Shown here: positions 19,601 to 27,631 of the stretch, one piece after another
Layout of the letters: every line of letters begins with the position of its first letter
Numbering within the stretch: the first letter of the stretch is position 1
Program-made: the position numbers and the translations under genes
The notes under the pieces: model-generated
Databases searched by the model: none
Told to the model about the DNA's origin: nothing
Seen by the model: only the letters and a program-made list of their open reading frames with translations
DNA from: Gammaproteobacteria bacterium
GTDB lineage: Bacteria; Pseudomonadota; Gammaproteobacteria; Steroidobacterales; Woeseiaceae
Length of the DNA stretch: 64,000 nt
Reading direction: 5' to 3'
NCBI GenBank assembly: GCA_022600955.1
Contig: JAHZJK010000024.1
Location: 58,003 to 122,002 of the forward strand

Positions 19601-21788
19601 GCCGGGAACCATTAGTAGCCGGGAAGAATTCCGGGGCACGGGTGGGTCGCTGTATTTCTTGCAACGCCAGGACTTGCTCACGGGCTCGGAACGCGTGCGT
19701 ATCGAACTGCGTGACAAGGCCTCTGGCATCGTCACCGGTGTTGTAAACCTGACACCGGCGATCGACTACGACATCGACTACCTGCAGGGCCGCGTTGTCC
19801 TGACAGATCCTCTGTCTTCAGTCGCGAACGACAACTTGCTGGTGCGCAGCGGATCGGTATCGGGTGACGAGGCGTATCTCGTTGTGCGCTACGAATACAG
19901 CCCGGGATTCGGTGACATGGATGCCATGTCGGTGGGCGGCCAGGCGCACTACTGGTTCGGTGAGCATGTGAAGCTCGGCGTGACATCCAACGTGAACGAG
20001 CAAGACGGGGAAGACAGCTCTCTGCAGGCGGCTGACCTGACCGTCAGGCTGGCGTCCGAGTCGTGGGTGAAGGTGCAGCAGGCGACCAGCGAAGGGCTGT
20101 TGTCGATGCCGTTGTTCTCGACAGATGGCGGTTACGAATTCAACAGCTACGACTCTGCGCAGTTTATCAACGCGAAGGCAGACGCCAGTCGCGCGGATAT
20201 CAGCATGCGCGCGACGGACATCGTCGACTTCGGTATTGATGCGCGCATGACGCTCTACGTCCAGGAAGTGGATGCGGGATATTCCGCGCCGGGCCTGACG
20301 GCACTCACTGATACCCGTAACTATGGCGGAACGTTTAACCTGCCGCTGGCGGATCGATTCAATTTTGGCGCCAAGATTGACTACCGGAACCAGCAGCAGA
20401 GCATTGAGACTCGAGCACTCGAATACAATGTGGCCTACAAGCTCGGCGAGCGCTGGGACATCAATCTTGGTTACCGCAAAGACGAGCGCACGGACCAGCA
20501 AGTGATCGTGCCGTTTACGCAGGACGAAGGCATTCGAGAAGACGGCGTTCTGCAGGTGGGCTATGACTCGAAGTCTGACTGGAACGTATACGGTTTTGTC
20601 CAGGACACGCTGTCAGCAACCGGATCGCGCCAGGAAAACTCACGTGTCGGTATGGGCGGCACGATGCAGTTCTCAGAAAAACTGCAGATTGATGCAGAAG
20701 TTTCCAGTGGTGACCTCGGCGAGGGCGGCCGCCTTGGCACGAACTACAGTTACTCGGACACGACCAGCCTGTACCTGAACTACACGCTGGAAAACGAACG
20801 TGCTGACAACGGCCTGAACACGGTCCGCGGCAGCCAGGGCAATCTCGTTGCGGGCGTCAAGTCACGTCTGGCCGATAGCGCCAGCGTCTATCTCGAAGAG
20901 CGCTACCAGCGTACCGACGCGAGCATGGGTCTGACGCACTCAACCGGTATCAGCCTGTCGCTGCGCGACAAATGGAGCCTCGGTTTCAATACGGACATTG
21001 GTACATTGCATGACACCTTCAGCGGCGCTGAGACGGAACGCGTTGCGGGCGGCGTACAACTCGGTTTCTCATCGGGCGACTTGCAGCTCGCCAGTGGCAT
21101 CGAGTACCGCACGGACGATGTCGAACAGACGGACCTGAGCCGCACCGAACGCTATACCTGGCTGTTCCGCAACAGTCTGAAATACCAGCTGGGGCCGTCG
21201 GGTCGCATCATCGGCAGCCTGAATCATTCGGAAAGTGAGAGCTCGCTCGGCACGTTCTACGACGGCGGCTACACGGAAGCGGTAGCCGGTTACGCTTATC
21301 GGCCTGTCAGCAACGACCGTGTGAATGCGATGCTCAAGTACACGTACTTCTACAATGTACCGACAACAGACCAGCTCACACTGCAGAACACTGCTGCTGA
21401 GTTCATCCAGAAGAGCCACATCGCAGCTGTCGACGTGACCTATGATCTAACGCCGCGCTTTTCAATTGGCGGCAAGTACGCCTACCGTCTTGGCCAAATG
21501 AGCCTGGACCGAGAGAATCCGGAATTCTTCGAGAACAATGCGAACCTTTACGTTGTTCGTGGCGACTACCGCTTCCGCGAGAACTGGGAGTTTATGGCCG
21601 AGGCCCGCATGCTCGATATGCCTGACCTGGACGACAGTCGCAGTGGCTTCCTGACGACCGTGTCGCGCTACCTCGGTGACCACCTCAAGATCGGTCTTGG
21701 CTACAATTTCACCGATTTCTCGGATGACCTGACCGACCTAAGCTATGACAATCAGGGCGTATTCCTGAACGTCACAGGCAGCCTGTAG
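16692..21788 (+). CDS. Triple OmpA-domain outer-membrane beta-barrel protein
   Basis: A 1698-residue protein with a signal peptide (KSLNRLAALWLLLPLTAMAQ). Three OmpA-like domains lie at about residues 75-200, 240-355 and 390-510, recognisable by GHADN/GYTDG/GYTRN, the (N/D)-x-GLS-x-x-x-A motif and RAQNRRVEGEVWYDE-type ends. A beta-rich middle (about 600-850) includes an Ig-like unit (VSVRGSGIAKDQEVFVAGRPI). From about residue 850 to the end, alternating aromatic strands (YVNGKFGDHWRVTASADT, WDINLGYRKDER, LKIGLGYNFTDFSD) indicate a large outer-membrane barrel ending VFLNVTGSL. In domain 3 the Asp that binds peptidoglycan diaminopimelate is Arg. It is likely the outer-membrane end of the upstream energised complex. 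The 4-bp overlap with the DUF11 gene supports joint function. Confidence 0.85.
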   Translation: MKSLNRLAALWLLLPLTAMAQDVDETSMGEAVERHLTNDIDFTQWVLDPSRLATEASDEIGTRETLEDGLETVKLGNVVAPILFETGVAQIPEGTVEALGEILDGMKDRMNVRLHLIGHADNQPLSPRLVKIYTDNMGLSHERAGEVAEYMQTALALPPEAVTYSWQGDLSPVASNSTSSGRAQNRRVEGEVWYDERVDKLGLEEFLVEHEVKTIKVCRIETVCKLRYVDGHSKRARVQNLIAPLHYGAESAQVDDDFVQQVREGFSNLGSKENVVVKFVGYTDGTPLAGRTERIYGDHTGLSKAHARRVALAIQDELKLPTSSIESDGRGAERPIASNETSQGRALNRRVEVEFWYDDPLQDLPDEPQMCPGDAGAEMVTRVYDPPWGSISDLSFADGKPVIADGYTALLRRGLQDVADKTKPRLRFVGYTRNERLARRTAGVYTDDVGLSASRARRAMEQIATDMNLDPAETEFEGRGFVHSDDVVNAGFVQGETSHVSVQVVYDELALLDDYDGVDVTRMTRELSPENALGLNLMRITVDGEPIDDPKRSSADIQRCTDVALAKADIQFGFDNLRSAPRLSVLAEPQRIAVAALDNGEIYASEVTFRMYTNYSHFVDRAEIRVFETGQSLESEPLDVVALNVDGSSSWRPTSDSFRAPAEKLAYVLRAYGEDGNFDETAPQALLIDYDEEVALEEIELDHGWDDSSYQDAMLFSAYGENTLGMHNIGLSSGTVSVRGSGIAKDQEVFVAGRPIPVDENGEFIAEEILPQGLHTVEVAVLNSERHGELYLRDLEFENNDWFYVGMADLTVSGGKISGPIDLLQGANSGRDPDSDLDARLAFYVNGKFGDHWRVTASADTREGPIEDIFSGFMDKSPDAFFRRIDEQYYYPTFGDDSTVAEMAPTMGKFYVRVSQDDTFGQWGNFKVAYLNNELAHVDRGMYGANAHHQSDATTEFGERKYAADVFAAEPGTISSREEFRGTGGSLYFLQRQDLLTGSERVRIELRDKASGIVTGVVNLTPAIDYDIDYLQGRVVLTDPLSSVANDNLLVRSGSVSGDEAYLVVRYEYSPGFGDMDAMSVGGQAHYWFGEHVKLGVTSNVNEQDGEDSSLQAADLTVRLASESWVKVQQATSEGLLSMPLFSTDGGYEFNSYDSAQFINAKADASRADISMRATDIVDFGIDARMTLYVQEVDAGYSAPGLTALTDTRNYGGTFNLPLADRFNFGAKIDYRNQQQSIETRALEYNVAYKLGERWDINLGYRKDERTDQQVIVPFTQDEGIREDGVLQVGYDSKSDWNVYGFVQDTLSATGSRQENSRVGMGGTMQFSEKLQIDAEVSSGDLGEGGRLGTNYSYSDTTSLYLNYTLENERADNGLNTVRGSQGNLVAGVKSRLADSASVYLEERYQRTDASMGLTHSTGISLSLRDKWSLGFNTDIGTLHDTFSGAETERVAGGVQLGFSSGDLQLASGIEYRTDDVEQTDLSRTERYTWLFRNSLKYQLGPSGRIIGSLNHSESESSLGTFYDGGYTEAVAGYAYRPVSNDRVNAMLKYTYFYNVPTTDQLTLQNTAAEFIQKSHIAAVDVTYDLTPRFSIGGKYAYRLGQMSLDRENPEFFENNANLYVVRGDYRFRENWEFMAEARMLDMPDLDDSRSGFLTTVSRYLGDHLKIGLGYNFTDFSDDLTDLSYDNQGVFLNVTGSL

Positions 21789-21853
21789 CAGGCCCCTCCA
21801 GCGATCCGGGCTGAGGGCATCGTTCGCATCACTCCAAAGCCACTATTGAATCC

Positions 21854-21882
21854 TTGACTCAAGCGCCTCTGATCGGTCTAAT
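21854..21882 (+). promoter_or_regulatory. Probable tRNA-Phe promoter
   Basis: TTGACT (21854-21859) and TCTAAT (21877-21882) are separated by 17 bases and lie about 60 bases before the tRNA. A C-rich stretch after the -10 box fits growth-controlled stable RNA promoters. Confidence 0.55.
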
Positions 21883-21887
21883 ACCCC

Positions 21888-21909
21888 GCTCGCTGGCACC
21901 CCAGCGAGC
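21888..21909 (+). other. Perfect hairpin in the tRNA-Phe leader
   Basis: GCTCGCTGG, the loop CACC and CCAGCGAGC form an uninterrupted 9-bp stem right after the predicted transcription start. A second small hairpin (GGCCG-CCCGG-CGGCC) follows. It may guide tRNA processing or end upstream transcription; no T-run follows it. Confidence 0.45.
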
Positions 21910-21943
21910 CTGTAGGAGGCCGCCCGGCGGCCAATCCCTGAAA

Positions 21944-22019
<76 letters not shown>

Positions 22020-22261
22020 TTTAACTCCTTGTATTCCTTAGCACTGCTCCGCGCTGTGTCGTTTGGTCGAAACGACGAGTACTGATAGAGCACCGTTTCG
22101 CAGACTATTCTGTCGCGATTCTTAGAGATAAGACGCCTATTCCAGCTGAAATCCGAGTGGCGACGCCAACACCAACGAACTATATCTGTAGGATTCGGAT
22201 TCCTCAGATCCACCAGTGCATTTCCTAACTAGACAATGGTCCTATCCAATATTGAAGCTGT

Positions 22262-22987
22262 TCACGTGATTCCGGCTGCATGCAACAATTCTTGAATCAT
22301 CTTGCGTAAGCGAGCGCGAATTAAGGTGATATCTGTTTCGTGCGTAATGTATACGCGGTCATGTGCTGCTGTATCACCAAGCTGCTTTACTTCTATCATT
22401 GTCTTTGGCGTGTTTCGACCAAGCGTCAGAGCTTTGTCGGAGCTAGCGTAGTTAATGATCTTTTCCAGTCTATGGAATGTGCGCCCATCTTGAATCTCGT
22501 CGTGACGTTTCTGAGATATGTAAATCTCGATTAGCAACGACTCCATCAGACGACGGCACAAGATGGCGCAACCGTCATAGAAACCGGCATCAAAACTCCC
22601 GTTAATTTGATGAACCATTTTTTCAAGATAGACGCGGGTTCCAGAAACCCACTCGTTGGGGATTACTGAATCTGACACATCCACTTTCTTGGCATCAAGA
22701 AAGCCGCCATATTTTTCATCGAGCTTCTGAAGTTTGCGAAGGTCTACTTGAAAAGTTTTTTCTCGCCTTCCCTTGTTGGTAAAACGGCTCCTCATCAATG
22801 CTGAATGCAGTTTCGAGACCTGTGGTTTAGGAAAGCCATCGTCATGCAGATCGTTCGCCAATTCAGACGCTGTTCTCTCATCGAACTCCTGCGTTTGACG
22901 GTAGTACCAAAGAAAGGCAATCGCTCGTTCAGCGTGACTCAAATCTAAGGTTGCAATTTTCCTGGCAAACGCCGTACGTGTGGACAT
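22262..22987 (-). CDS. Hypothetical protein, island-borne
   Basis: A 241-residue soluble protein without signal or membrane segment. The N-terminal ~80 residues (AERAIAFLWYYRQTQEFDERTASELANDL) look like a winged-helix/helical DNA-binding module. The C-terminal part (about 115-241) is helical, with CAILCRRLMESLLIEIYI and a terminal GDTAAHDR...LIRARLRKMIQELL, a layout reminiscent of DUF4145-like or HEPN-like helical domains (an impression, not a match). It starts one base after the stop of the upstream minus-strand gene, so the two are a translationally coupled pair. It lies directly inside the left attachment site. Function unknown; role in the element or its defence cargo is inference. Confidence 0.7.
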   Translation of the reverse strand: MSTRTAFARKIATLDLSHAERAIAFLWYYRQTQEFDERTASELANDLHDDGFPKPQVSKLHSALMRSRFTNKGRREKTFQVDLRKLQKLDEKYGGFLDAKKVDVSDSVIPNEWVSGTRVYLEKMVHQINGSFDAGFYDGCAILCRRLMESLLIEIYISQKRHDEIQDGRTFHRLEKIINYASSDKALTLGRNTPKTMIEVKQLGDTAAHDRVYITHETDITLIRARLRKMIQELLHAAGIT

Positions 22988-22988
22988 G

Positions 22989-23531
22989 CTAAGACCCGTC
23001 TAATACCTTCTTCATATACTGAACGCCGCGACGAGATAGCTTGTACCGAACTGGACGACCCTTCTTTCTTACTTTGTCACCCATTACATACTTTGATGCC
23101 GTATTCGAAAGTGTTCGAGAAACGTTCGGGGTTCCAATTGGGATTCCGAGATCAATTGTGGCTCTAGATATATCCCCTGACGTAAGCCCCTCGTGATCGT
23201 CCAAGTGTTCGTGGACAATATACAATGGCAGCAGTGTCCGATTTACTAAGCTTGTTCGGTCTAAGATTTGAGTTTCAATAGCCTCTGCTTCATCGCAGTT
23301 CTTGATGTGGTTGACGATCTCAGTAAGGTCAATCACGTCGCCCGTCGATTTAGCTGATGTCCCGCCGGAACTTTTCTTAGCTTGCCTCTTCTTCTTGGTG
23401 GGCGCAGGTGTACGTTTTTTACCGGCGCTATCGGGGCTACCATAGAATTCTAGGAGTTGACGCACTTCGTCTGCAGTGCCTTCGATTTCGACTGTGGTGC
23501 CATTGGGAAGGGTTACGTGTGCCTTTGCCAT
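22989..23531 (-). CDS. Hypothetical winged-helix-like protein, partner of the 241-residue gene
   Basis: The ORF track starts at a GTG (23546), but GTGGGAGAG just before the ATG at 23531 is an obvious ribosome site, giving 180 residues beginning AKAHVTLPNGTTVEIEG. The first ~35 residues form a small beta unit (TVEIEGTADEVRQLLEFYG). A Lys-rich, low-complexity linker (KKRTPAPTKKKRQAKKSS) follows, and the C-terminal ~110 residues resemble a winged helix (GLTSGDISRATIDLGIPIGTPNVSRTL, then KGRPVRYKLSRRGVQYMKKV). The basic linker and the wing-like end suggest DNA binding. The downstream gene follows after one base, so the two probably act together. No named family recognised. Confidence 0.7.
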   Translation of the reverse strand: MAKAHVTLPNGTTVEIEGTADEVRQLLEFYGSPDSAGKKRTPAPTKKKRQAKKSSGGTSAKSTGDVIDLTEIVNHIKNCDEAEAIETQILDRTSLVNRTLLPLYIVHEHLDDHEGLTSGDISRATIDLGIPIGTPNVSRTLSNTASKYVMGDKVRKKGRPVRYKLSRRGVQYMKKVLDGS

Positions 23532-23667
23532 ACTAAGCTCTCCCACTCACTGCATTGATTAGACATCGTAAATCAGGAGGCTGGCCAATGCATTCGTTTT
23601 GTGGCCTGCCTTTCCCACTGATCGAGCTTTCAACTTCGGAGCCGCCCTGTTGCGCTAAACTTGTCGT

Positions 23668-24471
23668 GTGACCTACGAGGAAGCACTAAACATTTACACG
23701 GACGGATCAAGTCTCCCACGCCCTAGACGTGGTGGTGTTGGTATTCGCTACATTGTCATAAATGATGCAGGTGACGAGGAGTGGCAAGACGATTGTCCGC
23801 CAGGGTACAAGGAGGCCACCAACAACGAGATGGAATTGATGGCGCCGGTCCTAGCGCTGCGCGGGATTCCAGATGAGATGATGACCAGCAATATCGAGCG
23901 AATAATCGTATTCACTGATTCCATGTATGTGCGCGATCATCTGTTTCGAGCAACGGTAGTTTGGCCTAACAATGGCTGGTGCAATCGTCACGGCAAACCG
24001 ATTGAAAACGTGAAGCTCTGGAAGGACCTCGTCCGAGAAGTCAGGAAAGCTCCGAAGCGGGTAAAGTTCAAGTGGGTTAAAGGGCACGGCACGAACAAGC
24101 ACAACAAGGCGGTTGACAAGCTAGCGAGAGAGTCGGCGAATTGCCCGGTCCTCAACGAGCCACTGACAGTGCAGTCGGTGCGGCGGAAGCTAACCAGTGA
24201 AAGCGTCGAGATCGGTGGTGTGAAGATGGACGGGCAGGAGCTGGACATCCGCATTATTACCGACAAGCGGATGAGGGAGCAGAAGCTTTGGCGCTATAAG
24301 TACGAGGTGCTGCCGTCCGATAGTACCTTCGCTGGGAAGGTAGATGTTATTTACTCTGAGATCCTGCTGCGTGCGCACCACTCCTATCGGGTCGTCGTTT
24401 GCGACAACCAGAACAATCCAAGAATTGTTGAGTTGATTGAGGAGATTGGTCAAGAAAACATCGAGGAATAG
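23668..24471 (+). CDS. RNase H-fold protein with C-terminal extension
   Basis: A 267-residue protein. Residues about 5-155 carry the RNase HI catalytic set: Asp in IYTDGSS, Glu in NNEMEL, Asp in FTDSMYV, and a final Asp in KAVDKLARE, with the handle-type segment VKFKWVKGHGTNKHNK. It should cleave the RNA strand of RNA-DNA hybrids. About 110 extra residues follow the domain (LDIRIITDKRMREQKLWRYKYEVL), which ordinary bacterial RNase HI lacks. An in-frame TAA at 23656 makes GTG 23668 the first possible start; no SD is visible. Inside the island, between the hypothetical pair and the methyltransferase, it may serve element replication or defence. Confidence 0.85.
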   Translation: MTYEEALNIYTDGSSLPRPRRGGVGIRYIVINDAGDEEWQDDCPPGYKEATNNEMELMAPVLALRGIPDEMMTSNIERIIVFTDSMYVRDHLFRATVVWPNNGWCNRHGKPIENVKLWKDLVREVRKAPKRVKFKWVKGHGTNKHNKAVDKLARESANCPVLNEPLTVQSVRRKLTSESVEIGGVKMDGQELDIRIITDKRMREQKLWRYKYEVLPSDSTFAGKVDVIYSEILLRAHHSYRVVVCDNQNNPRIVELIEEIGQENIEE

Positions 24472-24575
24472 CAACCTAGACTCAATTTCGGCAGATATTA
24501 CCTGAATTAGCTTGCTGTACCGGCAGCGAACTCGCGCCAGAATAATGAATCAAGACTGTCGATCCCTGGGAACTT

Positions 24576-24594
24576 CTGATATCTTACTGATATC
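24576..24594 (+). promoter_or_regulatory. Tandem CTGATATC operator candidate before the methyltransferase
   Basis: CTGATATC occurs at 24576-24583 and again at 24587-24594, an 11-base period that places both on one face of the helix, 32 bases before the methyltransferase start. Ribbon-helix-helix proteins typically bind such tandem sites, and the encoded enzyme begins with such a domain. Confidence 0.45.
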
Positions 24595-24626
24595 AACTAT
24601 TCCCAGCGGATAAAGGAAGATTCAGA

Positions 24627-25868
24627 ATGACGAAGGACCTGCTGATACGAGACCTCGACACCGAAGACCTAGACTGGATCGGTCAGTCGATTCCCGTCGG
24701 TTCCACTCAGGCTGAATTTCTCCGGGACATTGTCCGTCAGGCAAGGGTAGAGTCTTTTCAGCCTTCACTGTTTGACGCGACATCTAAACCGAAGACGATC
24801 CATGGCTACATGCCGTTTAAGTTCATTGACTTGTTTGCTGGCATTGGCGGGTTTCGATCTGCTATGACTGCCCTCGGTGGCGAGTGCGTCTTCACAAGCG
24901 AGTGGGATAAATACGCCGTAAAAACTTATCGTGAGTGGTATGGCGATGACGACATCAATACCGAGGACATTCGCGAAGTTGATGCGGCAACAGCTATTCC
25001 AGATCACGACATACTATGTGCGGGATTCCCCTGCCAGCCGTTTTCATTGGCAGGTGTTTCCAAAAAGAATTCACTTGGCAGGTTGCACGGATTTGAAGAT
25101 CTCGATCAGGGAAATCTGTTTTTTGCGATCATGAAGATTGTCGACGCGAAGCGCCCACCTGTTCTCATGCTAGAGAATGTGAAAAACCTAAGGTCACACG
25201 ACAAAGGCAACACGTGGAAGGTTATTCGCGAATCAATTGAAAGTCGCGGTTACGTCGTTCACGAAAAAGTGATCGATGCGCAAGCATGGGTACCACAGCA
25301 TCGCGAGCGAATTTTCATCGTCTGTTTCGATTCGAATGTATTCGGGAGCAAAGAGCAAATAGGGTTCGAGTATCCAGAGCCCCCAACCCCAGAAGCGCCG
25401 AAGCTCGGTAGCATCCTTCACGCTAGGGCGCCTGATCGCAAATACATGCTTTCCGACAAGCTGTGGAAATATCTTCAGGACTACGCGGCGAAGCATCGTG
25501 CAAAAGGAAACGGATTCGGATACAGCCGTTTCGGGAAAGATGACGTTGCGCGAACAATGAGCGCTCGCTATCACAAGGATGGATCTGAGATCCTAATCAA
25601 GCAGCGTGGCTGGAAAAACCCTAGGAGGCTGACACCTGAAGAGGCGCTGGGTCTGATGGGGTTTCAAAAACGCTACTCGACGCTGTTTGGTCATGAAGAT
25701 GGATTTCCGCAAGTAGTATCGGACACGCAAGCCTACCGCCAATTCGGCAACTCGGTTGTTCCACTGGTTGTTGAGGCTGTCGGTTCGAAAGTGGTCGATG
25801 CAATGGCGCGCGTATTCTTGCGTACGAACACCGGTTGCTTATTAAAAGGCCGAACAGTAGCGGCGTAG
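24627..25868 (+). CDS. DNA cytosine-5 methyltransferase with N-terminal RHH-like domain
   Basis: A 413-residue C5-cytosine methyltransferase: motif I FIDLFAGIGGF (about residue 67), motif IV GFPCQPFS with the catalytic Cys (about 134), motif VI ENVKNL, motif VIII QHRERIFIV, and motif X QFGNSVVPLVV near the end. It should protect host DNA from the nearby MvaI/BcnI-type endonuclease. The first ~45 residues (LLIRDLDTEDLDWIGQSI...AEFLRDIVRQAR) look like a ribbon-helix-helix domain of the VapB/FitA kind, unusual for this family, where N-terminal regulatory domains are normally helix-turn-helix. AAGGAAGA six bases before the ATG supports the start. Vsr follows 2 bases after the stop. Confidence 0.95.
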   Translation: MTKDLLIRDLDTEDLDWIGQSIPVGSTQAEFLRDIVRQARVESFQPSLFDATSKPKTIHGYMPFKFIDLFAGIGGFRSAMTALGGECVFTSEWDKYAVKTYREWYGDDDINTEDIREVDAATAIPDHDILCAGFPCQPFSLAGVSKKNSLGRLHGFEDLDQGNLFFAIMKIVDAKRPPVLMLENVKNLRSHDKGNTWKVIRESIESRGYVVHEKVIDAQAWVPQHRERIFIVCFDSNVFGSKEQIGFEYPEPPTPEAPKLGSILHARAPDRKYMLSDKLWKYLQDYAAKHRAKGNGFGYSRFGKDDVARTMSARYHKDGSEILIKQRGWKNPRRLTPEEALGLMGFQKRYSTLFGHEDGFPQVVSDTQAYRQFGNSVVPLVVEAVGSKVVDAMARVFLRTNTGCLLKGRTVAA

Positions 25869-25870
25869 CC

Positions 25871-26287
25871 GTGGACGTACACGACAAAGAAACCAGGTCC
25901 TACAACATGTCGCGGATTAAAGGCCGCGACACCAAGCCAGAAATACTGGTACGACAGGAGTGCCATAGGCAAGGCCTGCGCTTTCGTCTACACAGGAAAG
26001 ATCTTCCTGGAAAGCCAGATCTTGTATTTTCAAAATACAAGACTGTAATTTTCGTACACGGCTGCTATTGGCACTCGCACGATTGTAAGTACGGGGCAGT
26101 CGTTCCAAAAACCAATACGGAGTTCTGGCAAACAAAGCGCTCGGCCACTGTCGACAGAGACGAGCGCAAGTCACTCGAGCTTCAGTACTGCGGCTGGCGT
26201 GTACTAGTGTATTGGGAGTGCGAAGTCCGAGACCGCGATGCACTTGCAGAGAGGATCCAGAACGATTTCCTACGGCAAAGTGACTAG
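25871..26287 (+). CDS. vsr: Very short patch repair endonuclease Vsr
   Basis: Vsr nicks 5' of the T in T:G mismatches that arise when 5-methylcytosine deaminates within the partner methyltransferase's site. The protein begins VDVHDKETRSYNMSRIKGRDT, matching the E. coli Vsr start (DVHDKATRSKNM). It also shows LPGKPDLVFSKYKTVIFVHGCYWHSHDC, with the catalytic Asp, the metal/zinc-binding His and Cys residues, and the conserved end GWRVLVYWECEVRD. The ORF track starts at a TTG (25835), but homology favours GTG 25871, giving 138 residues, the usual length. It lies 2 bases after the methyltransferase stop and converges on the restriction endonuclease, overlapping its end by 18 bases. Confidence 0.93.
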   Translation: MDVHDKETRSYNMSRIKGRDTKPEILVRQECHRQGLRFRLHRKDLPGKPDLVFSKYKTVIFVHGCYWHSHDCKYGAVVPKTNTEFWQTKRSATVDRDERKSLELQYCGWRVLVYWECEVRDRDALAERIQNDFLRQSD

Positions 26288-27631
26288 CTGAACTTCTCTG
26301 TAGAGATGGCTAAGGCACTCGGCGAGCCTTGACGTGTTGATACGCCATTGTGGCCGTACCTTAGCCTCGCCACTGGCGTAAATCGTATGCGCGGGATCGA
26401 AATACACTTCACCAGAATGGATCGTTCGCAACAATCGCCAGATATCTGTTCCCTCACAGATGAATACATCAGCGAGGAATCTGTAATCGTGATCATGGCC
26501 ATCGTCACCTTCGTGCGGACGCCGTTCGCGGGCGACGTAAGCCGCGGATGAATGTTTCTTGTTCCAACTATCGGCGAGCTTCTTGAAGCTCCACCCGGAG
26601 ATGACCTCTCCAGTTTCAACTTTCCGTATTGAAACTTGGATATCATTGGTATCCGCCGAAAAAGAACCCGCCGCTGCATCATAGCCATCGACAGTCAGTT
26701 CGCAGCCAGTTGCGGGGTTCACTCGCCCAGACCGATGGACGCCTGTGAATACGGTTCTTCCATCGTTTGCTTGCCCAGGTCGACCATACTTCGCCATGAA
26801 ATCTCGAAAAGGATTGTCACCGCCATATCCGGTATCGGCGGTTGGGGTCATGAGCGAAATTTTGCCCTTTGAGTACGTCTTGATCTCGTAGCCATGCTTG
26901 TCCGGCGCATGATCAGCATTGGCGGGAACTCCAAGTATCGCCTCAAGAGTGTAGCCACCGCCTTGGTTGCCCCGAAATGGAATCGGCCCGCTTTCGCGTG
27001 GCTTCAAGATTATCGATGGATGCCAACCTGCATGATGCGCAGCAGCGAGGTCACTCAGCAGTAATTCCGTTGGACTAGAACCAGCCGCGCCGAGGAAAGT
27101 GAGAACGCGTAACGTTGGAAGCGCTCGGAGTTCTGGAAGGTCAGGAAATACACTAACAAGCTCGTCTTCCGCTTCGGTAATTACGAACCCGATAGTTCGG
27201 CCGGTATTCGATATTCCTAGCAGCAGAATTCGAACACCGTATTGTGCTTGGTTGTTGCGGCGCAGTGCATCTGGTGGCTCATCGCACCCGCGCATGAATC
27301 CAGAGAATCGAATCTCAGGATACTGAAAGTAGTCGATGATTCGCGCGTGCGGCGCGTCGTGAAGACTGCCATTTCTGTCCAGCCATGCCAGATCGATCTG
27401 CGCCTCGACCTTCGGCTTACCTTGTGACGACTTCCGTTTCTCTGTGCTCTCGCTTGGCGACCTCGCAACGATGGCTGCCGGGAAAAGGTTAGTCGCGCCA
27501 TCAAGCCCGCTGCCTAAGTAAATCTGGTTCTTCTCGTTATCTTGTTTCGGCGCCAACTGTTTGACATACAGCTGCGTCACGCCGTGTCGCGCGAAGAGGT
27601 CTTGTAACTCATCAACGGATCGAACTCCCAC
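26270..27631 (-). CDS. MvaI/BcnI-family type II restriction endonuclease
   Basis: A 453-residue protein, minus strand, convergent with Vsr. The C-terminal half matches MvaI/BcnI-type endonucleases: GGGYTLEAILGVPANAD, then the active-site-type segment HGYEIKTYSKGKISLMTP, with Glu-x-Lys of a PD-(D/E)XK nuclease. The N-terminal ~200 residues are an extra region (QLYVKQLAPKQDNEKNQIYLGSG) common in the longer members of the family. Known members recognise CCWGG or CCSGG, sites that match Dcm-type methylation and Vsr repair. The exact site here is a prediction only. Divergent from the GHKL operon, with the 27632-27897 gap as shared promoter region. Confidence 0.88.
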   Translation of the reverse strand: MGVRSVDELQDLFARHGVTQLYVKQLAPKQDNEKNQIYLGSGLDGATNLFPAAIVARSPSESTEKRKSSQGKPKVEAQIDLAWLDRNGSLHDAPHARIIDYFQYPEIRFSGFMRGCDEPPDALRRNNQAQYGVRILLLGISNTGRTIGFVITEAEDELVSVFPDLPELRALPTLRVLTFLGAAGSSPTELLLSDLAAAHHAGWHPSIILKPRESGPIPFRGNQGGGYTLEAILGVPANADHAPDKHGYEIKTYSKGKISLMTPTADTGYGGDNPFRDFMAKYGRPGQANDGRTVFTGVHRSGRVNPATGCELTVDGYDAAAGSFSADTNDIQVSIRKVETGEVISGWSFKKLADSWNKKHSSAAYVARERRPHEGDDGHDHDYRFLADVFICEGTDIWRLLRTIHSGEVYFDPAHTIYASGEAKVRPQWRINTSRLAECLSHLYREVQLVTLP

